A DNA stretch of 32,787 nucleotides from Desulfobacteraceae bacterium (lineage in GTDB: Bacteria > Desulfobacterota > Desulfobacteria > Desulfobacterales > Desulfosalsimonadaceae), in the NCBI GenBank assembly GCA_021737045.1, contig JAIPES010000021.1, positions 1-32,787 on the forward strand. Reading direction: 5' to 3'. Made by a program: the position numbers and the translations under genes. Position 1 is the first letter of the stretch, and the number at the start of each line of letters is the position of its first letter. Shown here in pieces: positions 7,533 to 15,074 of this stretch. The notes beneath the pieces were generated by a model. It ran no database searches, was not told the origin of the DNA, and worked only from the letters and a program-made list of their open reading frames with translations.

Positions 7533-8153
7533 ATGAAAAAATCTGCACGCATTACCGTATGGGTCCTGGCGCTGATCTTCGGCCTGGCCCTGTTTGCCGC
7601 CCACGGCCGCGTGGAAGCCGAAAGTGCCCGGAGTCTGCTGAAGGAAAAGATCAGCGAGGTCATCGATGTTTTGGACAGCCCGGATCTCAGCGAGGCGGAT
7701 AAAACCAGCCGGATCGAGGATATCGTGGATCCGGTGTTTGACTACGGACTCATGGCCCGGCTCAGCCTGGGCCGCAGGCACTGGACCGGGCTTTCGGCAG
7801 ATCAGCAGGAGACTTTCACCCGGCGCTTTGTCGCCCGGCTTAAGGATTCCTATTTTGACAAGATCTCCATGTATTCCGGGGATGCGGATGCGGCTTTTGA
7901 GTATCAGCCCGTCAAAGAGCAGAACAGCAAGGTGTACGTGCCCGTGGCGGTCCGGGCCGGGGATGAAACCGTAGACATGGTGTATAAGTTTTATTCCGCC
8001 CGTGACACCTGGAAAGTTTATGACGTGGAAATCAACGGGGTGAGCATTATCCGCAGCTACCGATCCCAGTTTGACCAGATTCTGGCTGACGGCACGGCAG
8101 AGGATCTGCTTGAGGCTGTCAAAGAAATCCAGGCACCCGGTGAAAACGGCTAA
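7533..8153 (+). CDS. mlaC: MlaC/Ttg2D family periplasmic lipid-binding protein
   Basis: 206 residues. Residues 1-30 are a Sec signal peptide (MKKSAR, hydrophobic core, cleavage near VEAES). The mature part matches MlaC: FDYGLMARLSLGRRHWTGLSADQQETFTRRFVARLKDSYFDKI, then a beta-rich half with VYVPVAVRAG and the family's WKVYDVEINGVSIIRSYRSQF signature at about 165-187, where V-x-D-V-x-x-x-G-V-S is diagnostic. MlaC ferries phospholipids across the periplasm between MlaA and an inner-membrane complex. Here that inner-membrane partner is probably the MMPL protein encoded next, since no MlaFEDB ABC genes are present. The start has GGAG upstream inside the mlaA end (GGAGTAGACAAAATG). Confidence 0.92.
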   Translation: MKKSARITVWVLALIFGLALFAAHGRVEAESARSLLKEKISEVIDVLDSPDLSEADKTSRIEDIVDPVFDYGLMARLSLGRRHWTGLSADQQETFTRRFVARLKDSYFDKISMYSGDADAAFEYQPVKEQNSKVYVPVAVRAGDETVDMVYKFYSARDTWKVYDVEINGVSIIRSYRSQFDQILADGTAEDLLEAVKEIQAPGENG

Positions 8154-8172
8154 ACCGACCCCAGGAAGCATT

Positions 8173-8211
8173 GTGACCCATATTTATGAAAAAAGACCCG
8201 CCCCTTATTGA
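8173..8211 (+). other. Possible 12-codon leader ORF overlapping the MMPL start
   Basis: A GTG at 8173 has the only good Shine-Dalgarno sequence in the mlaC-MMPL gap (AGGA at 8163-8166, 6 nt away) but reads a short frame that ends at TGA 8209-8211. The MMPL ATG at 8186 lies inside it in another frame and has no RBS of its own. It could couple translation by re-initiation, or it could be chance. Confidence 0.2.
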
Positions 8212-10744
8212 CCGGTTTTTTGACCGTGTGGTGCTTGCCCGCCCGGTCCTGGTTCTTTTCTGTATTTTAATGGCCGTGGCTGTGCTGGCCCGGTATGCAG
8301 TTGATCTGAAAATCGAGGCATCCGCCGATACCCTGGTGCAGCAGGACAATGCGGATTACCTTTTCTACCAGGAGATCATTGAACGATTCGGATATGATGA
8401 TTTTCTGGTCATTGCCTATACACCAAAATCCGGGGATCTGCTGTCAGAGAAAGTCCTTTCCCGGATCGGCCAATTGCGCGATGAAATTGCCGCCATGGAC
8501 CGTGTTGCCTCGGTGGTCACCATCCTGGATGTGCCGCTTCTGGAAAGCCCGCCCATGCCGGTTGCCGAACTGGTGAAAAATGTCCGCACCCTGTCGTCTC
8601 CGGATGTGGACCTCTCCCTTGCCAGAAAGGAACTGCAGACCAGCCCCCTGTATCAGGATCTGCTGGTGAGTTCCGATCTTGAAACCACGGCCCTGCAGAT
8701 CAATTTCAAAAGCGATCCCGCCTATGACAAGGTCTGGCAGCAGCGCCAGCAGCTTCGGGCCAAGGCCGCACAGGGCGAGCTGAGCCCGGCGGAAGAAAGG
8801 GAAATGCAGCGGCTCCAGTCGCTTATTGATGAGCACTGGAACAGTATCGAGGCCCAGCGCAGCCGGGATATCGCCGCCATCCGAACGATCATGGAAAACC
8901 ATGAAAATGACGCCGACCTGTTTCTCGGGGGCGTAAGCATGGTGGCAAACGACCTGATGCGCTTTATCCAAAAGGATCTCAGGGTCTACGGCGGCGGGGT
9001 GCTGCTGTGCATGACAATTGTGCTGTGGCTGATTTTCCGCCGGGTACGATGGGTTGTGCTGCCCCTGGTCAGCTGCGGGCTTTCGGCGGTTGCCACCATG
9101 GGCCTGATGGGATTGTTCGGCTGGAAGGTAACGGTGGTATCGTCGAATTTTATTGCCCTGCAGCTGATTATTACAATGGCCATTTCCATTCACCTGGTGG
9201 TCCGCTACCGGGAACTCAACCTTGCCGCGCCGCATAAAAGCCACGCCCGGCTGACCGCAGAGACGGTCAAGGCCATGAAGACCCCGTGCATATACGCGGG
9301 GCTGACCACCATTGCGGGATTCGGGTCCCTGTTGTTTGCCGGCATCAAGCCCGTGCAGACCTTTGGCTGGATGATGTCTGCGGGTATCGTGGTATCCCTG
9401 GCTGTTACGTTCATATTTTTTCCGGCCGCACTGGTGCTGTTTAAAAAAGCCCCGCTGCCCAGCGGGGGCGGCTCGCGCATTGCCCTGACCCGTTGGCTTG
9501 CGGGCTTTACCCGTCACCACGGCCGGATGATTGTTATTTTCAGCCTGGCGGCCCTGCTGCTCAGTGCGGCCGGCATTGGCCGGCTGCGGGTGGAAAACGC
9601 CTTTATTGATTATTTCAAGTCCAGCACGGAAATCCACCAGGGCATGACCGTCATTGACCGGAAGCTGGGGGGCACCACCCCCCTGGATGTGATCATTGAT
9701 TTTAACGGCCGCAGCACGCAGGCCCAACCGGAGCCGGCCGGTGACGACGGCGGCGGGTCAGACGGGTTTGATGCGTTTTCCGAATTTGGTGAATTCGATG
9801 AATTTGATGATCCGGCGGATTCAGGCAAGTACTGGTTTACCCCCCACCGGCTCGACCGGATTGAAACGCTTCACGACTACCTGGATGGACTGGATCACAC
9901 CGGAAAGGTGCTGTCGCTTGCCACCCTGACAAAGGTGGCCGAGCGGTTGACCGGCGGCCCGTTGGATACATTTGACGCGGCCCTTTTGTTCAATGAATTT
10001 CCTGAGCAATACCGGCAGATGCTCGTGGCCCCGTATGCCTCGGTCAAACATGACCAGGCCCGGATCAGCCTGCGGGTGATCGACTCGGATCCGCAACTGC
10101 GGCGAAACGCGCTTTTGCAAAAAATCCAAAACGATGTAGAGGAAAAACTGGGGTTTGCCAAGGACAGTGTGAAACTCACCGGCATGCTGGTGTTGTATAA
10201 TGATGTGCTGCAAAGCCTGTTCAGCTCCCAGATCATGACCCTGGGACTGGTGATACTGGCTCTGATGATCATGTTTCTGGTTCTGTTTCAATCGTTTACC
10301 ATCGCATTGATCGCCATTTTCCCCAATCTGCTGGCCACCGGGGTGGTGCTCGGGGCTCTGGGCTGGGCAAATATTCCGCTCGATATCATGACCATCACCA
10401 TTGCCTCGATCAGCGTGGGCATTGCCGTGGACGACACCATCCATTACATTCACCGTTTTCAGCGGGAGTTTCAAAAAGACGGCGATTATCTGCAATCCAT
10501 GCAGCGCTGTCACGGAAGCATTGGATATGCCATGTATTACACCACCATTATCATCATCATCGGGTTTTCGATCCTGGCCACCTCCAATTTCATTCCCACG
10601 ATTATCTTCGGGGTGTTTACCGGGCTGGCCATGTTCATCGCCCTGGTGGCCGCACTGACACTGCTGCCGCAGCTGATCATATGGTTCCGGCCCTTTGGCC
10701 CGGCCGGCCGGGTGCAAAGCGCAAATCCGGAACAGGCGGGCTGA
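8186..10744 (+). CDS. MMPL/RND superfamily lipid transporter (HpnN-like) with periplasmic FDEF tract
   Basis: 852 residues with the RND/MMPL plan: TM1 about 20-39, a large periplasmic loop 40-265, TM2-6 between 268 and 419, TM7 449-470, a second periplasmic loop 471-680, and TM8-12 between 682 and 836. TM10 carries the conserved acidic pair D749-D750 (AVDDTIHYIHRF), expected for proton coupling. The first loop contains a charged helical segment rich in Gln, Glu and Arg (about 180-235). The second loop carries F528-DAFSEFGEFDEFD-D542 in an acidic, Gly/Pro-rich insert, echoing the tract in MlaA. Family members export hydrophobic lipids such as hopanoids; the mlaA-mlaC context points to lipid transport between membranes. 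The ATG has no convincing RBS. The stop is 1 bp before the next ATG. Confidence 0.88.
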   Translation: MKKDPPLIDRFFDRVVLARPVLVLFCILMAVAVLARYAVDLKIEASADTLVQQDNADYLFYQEIIERFGYDDFLVIAYTPKSGDLLSEKVLSRIGQLRDEIAAMDRVASVVTILDVPLLESPPMPVAELVKNVRTLSSPDVDLSLARKELQTSPLYQDLLVSSDLETTALQINFKSDPAYDKVWQQRQQLRAKAAQGELSPAEEREMQRLQSLIDEHWNSIEAQRSRDIAAIRTIMENHENDADLFLGGVSMVANDLMRFIQKDLRVYGGGVLLCMTIVLWLIFRRVRWVVLPLVSCGLSAVATMGLMGLFGWKVTVVSSNFIALQLIITMAISIHLVVRYRELNLAAPHKSHARLTAETVKAMKTPCIYAGLTTIAGFGSLLFAGIKPVQTFGWMMSAGIVVSLAVTFIFFPAALVLFKKAPLPSGGGSRIALTRWLAGFTRHHGRMIVIFSLAALLLSAAGIGRLRVENAFIDYFKSSTEIHQGMTVIDRKLGGTTPLDVIIDFNGRSTQAQPEPAGDDGGGSDGFDAFSEFGEFDEFDDPADSGKYWFTPHRLDRIETLHDYLDGLDHTGKVLSLATLTKVAERLTGGPLDTFDAALLFNEFPEQYRQMLVAPYASVKHDQARISLRVIDSDPQLRRNALLQKIQNDVEEKLGFAKDSVKLTGMLVLYNDVLQSLFSSQIMTLGLVILALMIMFLVLFQSFTIALIAIFPNLLATGVVLGALGWANIPLDIMTITIASISVGIAVDDTIHYIHRFQREFQKDGDYLQSMQRCHGSIGYAMYYTTIIIIIGFSILATSNFIPTIIFGVFTGLAMFIALVAALTLLPQLIIWFRPFGPAGRVQSANPEQAG

Positions 10745-10745
10745 G

Positions 10746-13700
10746 ATGACAGTATCCCAGGATTTGTCCCAGAGCCCGTCGCCGGGCAAAAAGCATCTGG
10801 CCTTCCGTGGCGATGCCATTGTTTTTTATCTGCATGCACCCGGCCAGGGCCCGGGCACTGCCTGGCTGCGTACCAACCTGGGTCGGGCGGCTTTGGCCAA
10901 ACAGGAGGTGATCCGCCAGGTTGAGCAAAACGAGCCCATTTTGTATCATGATTGGTCGGATATCCCCATGGTCCCGGCCGGGGACGGTAGATTTGAGCTG
11001 ACTGTTGGCTTAACCGAAGTGGGCCATTTCGAGGCCAAGGCGTTTTTTCTGCCAGAGGGGAAGGAGTCGCCCGTATGGCCGACCGGTCCAAACACCATCA
11101 TCAACGTGGAGCCGGCGGAAACGGTTTGCGGCAATATCATTTACAATGCCTTTGTCCGTCAGTTCGGGCCCAACAAGCACCAGCAACAGCCGCCGCCCGG
11201 GGATGCGGATTTCGAGATCCTGGATCGGCAAGGATACACGGTGATACCCCCTTCAGGAAAGTTCCGGGATCTGATCGATGAGCTGGATTTTATCATCGGT
11301 CATCTTGGATGCCCGTATATACAGCTTTTGCCCGTACATCCCACGCCCACCACCTATGGCCGCATGGGCCGGTTCGGCAGTCCGTATGCGGCCCAGAGTT
11401 TTACGGCCGTGGATCCGGCCATGGCGGAATTTGACCCTGCAGCCACACCTCTGGAGCAGTTCATGGAACTGGTCGATGCCATCCATGCCCGGCGCGGCCG
11501 GATTCTGCTCGATATTGCCATCAACCATACCGGGTGGGGCGCCAGCCTGCATGAAACGCATGCTGAGTGGCTGCACAGGGAAAAAGACGGCAAAATCCAG
11601 ATGCCCGGGGCCTGGGGCGTGGTCTGGGAGGATCTGACCAAGCTCGATTACAGTCACCAGGATCTGTGGCAGTACATGGCAGAGGTGTTTTTGACATGGT
11701 GCCGCCGGGGAGCGGACGGATTTCGCTGTGATGCCGGCTACATGATTCCGGTGGCGGCCTGGCGCTATATTGTCTCCCGGGTGCGTGAGCAGTTTCCGGA
11801 CACCCTGTTTTTTCTGGAAGGTCTCGGGGGGAAAATTTCCGTGACCCGGGAGATTCTGAATACGGCCAATTTCAACTGGGCCTATTCCGAGCTTTTCCAG
11901 AACTATGACAGAGGCCCGGTGGCGGCCCATATGGCCCTGGTGCAAGATATTGCTGTAGCCGACGGCCAGATGATTCATTTTGCCGAAACCCATGACAACA
12001 ACCGTCTGGCATCGGTCTCCAAACGGTTTGCCCGCATGCGCACCGCTGTTGCGGCCCTGTTGTCGGTGGGGGGCGGATTTGCCTTTGCAAACGGCGTGGA
12101 ATGGTTTGCAACGGAGAAAATCGACGTGCACGGGTCCCCGCCGTTAAACTGGGGGGCGGAAGAAAACCAGGTGGATCATATCCGGCGCCTAACCGCGCTT
12201 CTCAAAACCCATCCCGCTTTTGCCGCCGGGTCGGGCCAGCGTTTTGTCATGGCACAGGAGGGCAATTTCGCCGCCCTGCTCCGCCATGACCGCAATGGCG
12301 AAAACCGGCTGCTTGTTGCAGCCAACCTGGATGCGGACAACGCGGTGCCGGCCCGATGGGAGGATGTGATCCAACCCCTGGCAGACGGCGCTTTTCTGGA
12401 CCTGCTCAGCGAAGCCCGCATCCGGGTGGAAAAACAGGACAACTGCCGGCAGATGATTTTGGCGCCCGGGCAGGTTGTGTGTTTGAGCGATGCACCCGGG
12501 GAGCTGGAACGGATACGGGATTTTGAGCAGGCCGGCAATCGGGTTTCCGCATCTGTCGTTCATCAGCAGCTGCGGGCTGCGGCACTGGAGGTATTTGCCT
12601 TTTACCACGGCACCTGCGACTTAAATGGTTTTGACCCGGATGCGGCCGCCAGGCAGCTCCGGGATGATCCCGAGGCTTTTTTGCGGCAGATGAACCCGGA
12701 AAGCCCGGAATCGCGTGCCATTGTCTGGCAGTGGCCCGAAGATGCAAAACGAGAGGTGATGGTGCCGCCCGGCCATTTTCTGCTGGTGCGGGCATCTTCG
12801 GATTTCCGTCTGCAGCTGCGCTGCAACAATCAGGTGGTATCCGGGAAATATGCCCTGTGCGCGGCAGACGGCAGCTATTTTGCCCTGATCTGCCCCGGGC
12901 CCGCAAGTGCGGATCATAAGAAGGCAGAACTTCGTCTAACCCTGTTTTCCGGTCATGAAAGTGTCCGGGCAACGGGAAATCTGTTGTATCTGGCACCCCT
13001 GGAGAAAGTGGGGGTGGTGCGTGAAATTTCCCGCACCCGGCTTATGGCACAGCCGTTTCTGTTTCTGGCCACAAACGGCAGGGGGGCTATGATGCGGGCT
13101 GCCACCTATGCCCGGCGCATGCGTTCGCGCTATGATGCATTGCTTGCGGCCAATCCGGATCCTCACGCGCCCGTGGACCGCTGGATCATGCTTTCCCGGT
13201 GCCGGATCTGGCTGGTTTATCAGGATTATGCCCAGGCCGTGCGCACGGATTGCCTTCGCAGATTTGTCCATGATTATGACGGCCGGGCTTGCTGGCATTA
13301 CCGGATACCCACCGGGCTCGGGCGCCATATTCGGTTTTTCGTGCAAATGGAGATGATAGCCGGTGAAAACCGGGTGCGGCTTTATTTTTTCAGACACCCG
13401 AAGGACTCGGCAGCCCAGCTCGAAGACCAGCATCGGGTGCGGATGATTTTGCGGCCGGACATTGAAAACCGCAGCTTCCATGATGTCACCAAGGCGTTTA
13501 CGGGCCCGGAGTATACATGGCCGGATGCCGTGGAAGCCCGTGAAAACGGGTTTTATTTTCAGCCCGATCCGGAGCACGGACTTTTGGTGAATATGAACGG
13601 GGCCGCGTTTGTCCGGGAGCCGGAGTGGCAGTATATGGAATATCGTCCGGTGGAGGCCGAAAGGGGTCTGGATCCCAATTCGGATCTGTTCAGCCCGGGT

Positions 13701-15074
13701 TATTTCACATGCCGGCTTGCCGGGGGCCAGTCCATGATGCTGGAAGCCTCCATGGACACTGCCGGGGAGGCTGCCCGGGACAAATCCACGGGACAGCCGG
13801 ATCTGAGCGCAGCCAACCCCGCCCCCCTGCCCGTGGGCGAGGCCATGAAGCAGGCCCTGGGCCATTACGTGGTGGCCCGTCAGGGCTATGCCTCTGTGAT
13901 TGCCGGCTACCCGTGGTTTCTGGACTGGGGCCGGGATTCGCTGATTTTTTGCCGGGCCCTGATCGCCGCAGGCGAGCATGAAAAAGCCGCAAATATTTTG
14001 CGGATGTTCGGCCAGTACGAAAAGGACGGTACCCTGCCCAATATGATCCACGGCCATGATGCGGGCAACCGGGATACTTCTGATGCGCCCCTGTGGTTTG
14101 CCGTAGCGTGCCGGGACCTGGCCGAAGAGCTCAATTCCGTTGATTTCCTGGACCAGCCGTTTGAAGGCCGGAGCCTGCGGCAGATTTTGTTTTCCATTGT
14201 TTCCGGCTATATTCGCGGTACGCCCAATGGTATCCACATGGACGGGCAAACCGGTTTGGTCTTTAGCCCGGCCCATTTTACATGGATGGATACCAATTAT
14301 CCGGCCGCCAGTCCCCGTCAGGGCTATCCGGTGGAAATCCAGGCCCTGTGGTATGCCGCTCTGGTTTTTGTATCCGGGCTGAAACCGCCGCAACAGTCCG
14401 TAATCGATATTGATTTAAAATATTTAAGTCAAACGGTGGCCAAGTCCGTTCTGCGTTGTTATTATTTTGAATGGCAGGGTTATTTGGCAGACTGCCTTCA
14501 TTGCAATGCCGGTGTCCGACCGGATCAGGCCGCGGCCGATGATGCCCTGCGGCCCAATCAGCTCTTTGCACTCACCCTTGGCGCTGTGACGGATACGGGA
14601 ATCTGCCGGTCAGTGCTGGATGCCTGCTCCAAATTGCTGGTACCGGGCGCCATACGCAGTCTGGCGGATCAGCCGGTGATTCATCCGCTGGAAATCCGGC
14701 ATCACAATCACCTGCTGGCAGATCCTTATCATCCGTATCAGGGACGGTACCAGGGAGATGAGGATACGAGCCGGAAGCCGGCTTACCACAATGGTACCGC
14801 ATGGACCTGGGTGTTTCCCTCTTTTTGTGAAGCCTGGGCAAATGTGTACGGAGAAAACAGCATTGCCACGGCGCAAAACTGGCTTGGCAGCAGCACTTGT
14901 CTGATCAACAGCGGGTGTCTGGGCCATGTGCCTGAAATTGTAGACGGTGATCATCCGCATTTCCAGCGCGGATGCGACGCCCAGGCGTGGGGGGCCAGTG
15001 AGCTTTACCGGGTGCTGAAACAGCTGGAGACAGCAGCCGGGAAGAAATCCGGAAAACAACAGAGGAAACCATGA
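10746..15074 (+). CDS. Bifunctional glycogen debranching enzyme: GH13 glucanotransferase-like domain fused to GH133 amylo-1,6-glucosidase-like domain
   Basis: 1442 residues from ATG 10746, 1 bp after the MMPL stop; an earlier in-frame start would overlap that gene. An N-terminal accessory domain (1-115) precedes a GH13 barrel with all four signature regions: DIAINH 256-261, GFRCD with nucleophile D329, FLEGL with E358, and AETHDN with H416-D417. A beta-rich middle (about 560-1000) links to an (alpha/alpha)6-type GH133 domain (about 1025-1430) starting with ASVIAGYPWFLDWGRDS (D1060, D1064) and containing QTGLVFSPAHFTWMD and HNGTAWTWVFP. The order glucanotransferase-like then glucosidase resembles eukaryotic AGL/GDE; most bacteria use a single-domain GlgX or separate proteins. 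It should remove branch points so GlgP can proceed. Transferase versus hydrolase activity of the GH13 half cannot be read from sequence. The stop overlaps the glgP start (ATGA). Confidence 0.85.
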   Translation: MTVSQDLSQSPSPGKKHLAFRGDAIVFYLHAPGQGPGTAWLRTNLGRAALAKQEVIRQVEQNEPILYHDWSDIPMVPAGDGRFELTVGLTEVGHFEAKAFFLPEGKESPVWPTGPNTIINVEPAETVCGNIIYNAFVRQFGPNKHQQQPPPGDADFEILDRQGYTVIPPSGKFRDLIDELDFIIGHLGCPYIQLLPVHPTPTTYGRMGRFGSPYAAQSFTAVDPAMAEFDPAATPLEQFMELVDAIHARRGRILLDIAINHTGWGASLHETHAEWLHREKDGKIQMPGAWGVVWEDLTKLDYSHQDLWQYMAEVFLTWCRRGADGFRCDAGYMIPVAAWRYIVSRVREQFPDTLFFLEGLGGKISVTREILNTANFNWAYSELFQNYDRGPVAAHMALVQDIAVADGQMIHFAETHDNNRLASVSKRFARMRTAVAALLSVGGGFAFANGVEWFATEKIDVHGSPPLNWGAEENQVDHIRRLTALLKTHPAFAAGSGQRFVMAQEGNFAALLRHDRNGENRLLVAANLDADNAVPARWEDVIQPLADGAFLDLLSEARIRVEKQDNCRQMILAPGQVVCLSDAPGELERIRDFEQAGNRVSASVVHQQLRAAALEVFAFYHGTCDLNGFDPDAAARQLRDDPEAFLRQMNPESPESRAIVWQWPEDAKREVMVPPGHFLLVRASSDFRLQLRCNNQVVSGKYALCAADGSYFALICPGPASADHKKAELRLTLFSGHESVRATGNLLYLAPLEKVGVVREISRTRLMAQPFLFLATNGRGAMMRAATYARRMRSRYDALLAANPDPHAPVDRWIMLSRCRIWLVYQDYAQAVRTDCLRRFVHDYDGRACWHYRIPTGLGRHIRFFVQMEMIAGENRVRLYFFRHPKDSAAQLEDQHRVRMILRPDIENRSFHDVTKAFTGPEYTWPDAVEARENGFYFQPDPEHGLLVNMNGAAFVREPEWQYMEYRPVEAERGLDPNSDLFSPGYFTCRLAGGQSMMLEASMDTAGEAARDKSTGQPDLSAANPAPLPVGEAMKQALGHYVVARQGYASVIAGYPWFLDWGRDSLIFCRALIAAGEHEKAANILRMFGQYEKDGTLPNMIHGHDAGNRDTSDAPLWFAVACRDLAEELNSVDFLDQPFEGRSLRQILFSIVSGYIRGTPNGIHMDGQTGLVFSPAHFTWMDTNYPAASPRQGYPVEIQALWYAALVFVSGLKPPQQSVIDIDLKYLSQTVAKSVLRCYYFEWQGYLADCLHCNAGVRPDQAAADDALRPNQLFALTLGAVTDTGICRSVLDACSKLLVPGAIRSLADQPVIHPLEIRHHNHLLADPYHPYQGRYQGDEDTSRKPAYHNGTAWTWVFPSFCEAWANVYGENSIATAQNWLGSSTCLINSGCLGHVPEIVDGDHPHFQRGCDAQAWGASELYRVLKQLETAAGKKSGKQQRKP

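Noticed and set aside
8444-9727. Antisense reading frame of 427 codons within the MMPL gene
   Set aside because: The translation is rich in His, Gln, Gly and Pro, typical of a shadow frame, and the sense strand carries transmembrane helices of a known family.
10695-10745. Earlier start of the debranching enzyme within the MMPL gene
   Set aside because: The extra residues derive from the end of the MMPL gene in another frame; ATG 10746 directly follows the stop, which is common for coupled genes.
9821-10819. Antisense reading frame of 332 codons across the MMPL 3' end
   Set aside because: It has a low-complexity His/Gln/Gly composition and no motif, and it runs across the junction of two well-supported sense genes.
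12936-14393. Long antisense reading frame (485 codons) within the debranching enzyme gene
   Set aside because: It is a mirror frame of GC-rich coding sequence. The plus strand encodes clear GH133 motifs, and the antisense product has no recognisable domain.
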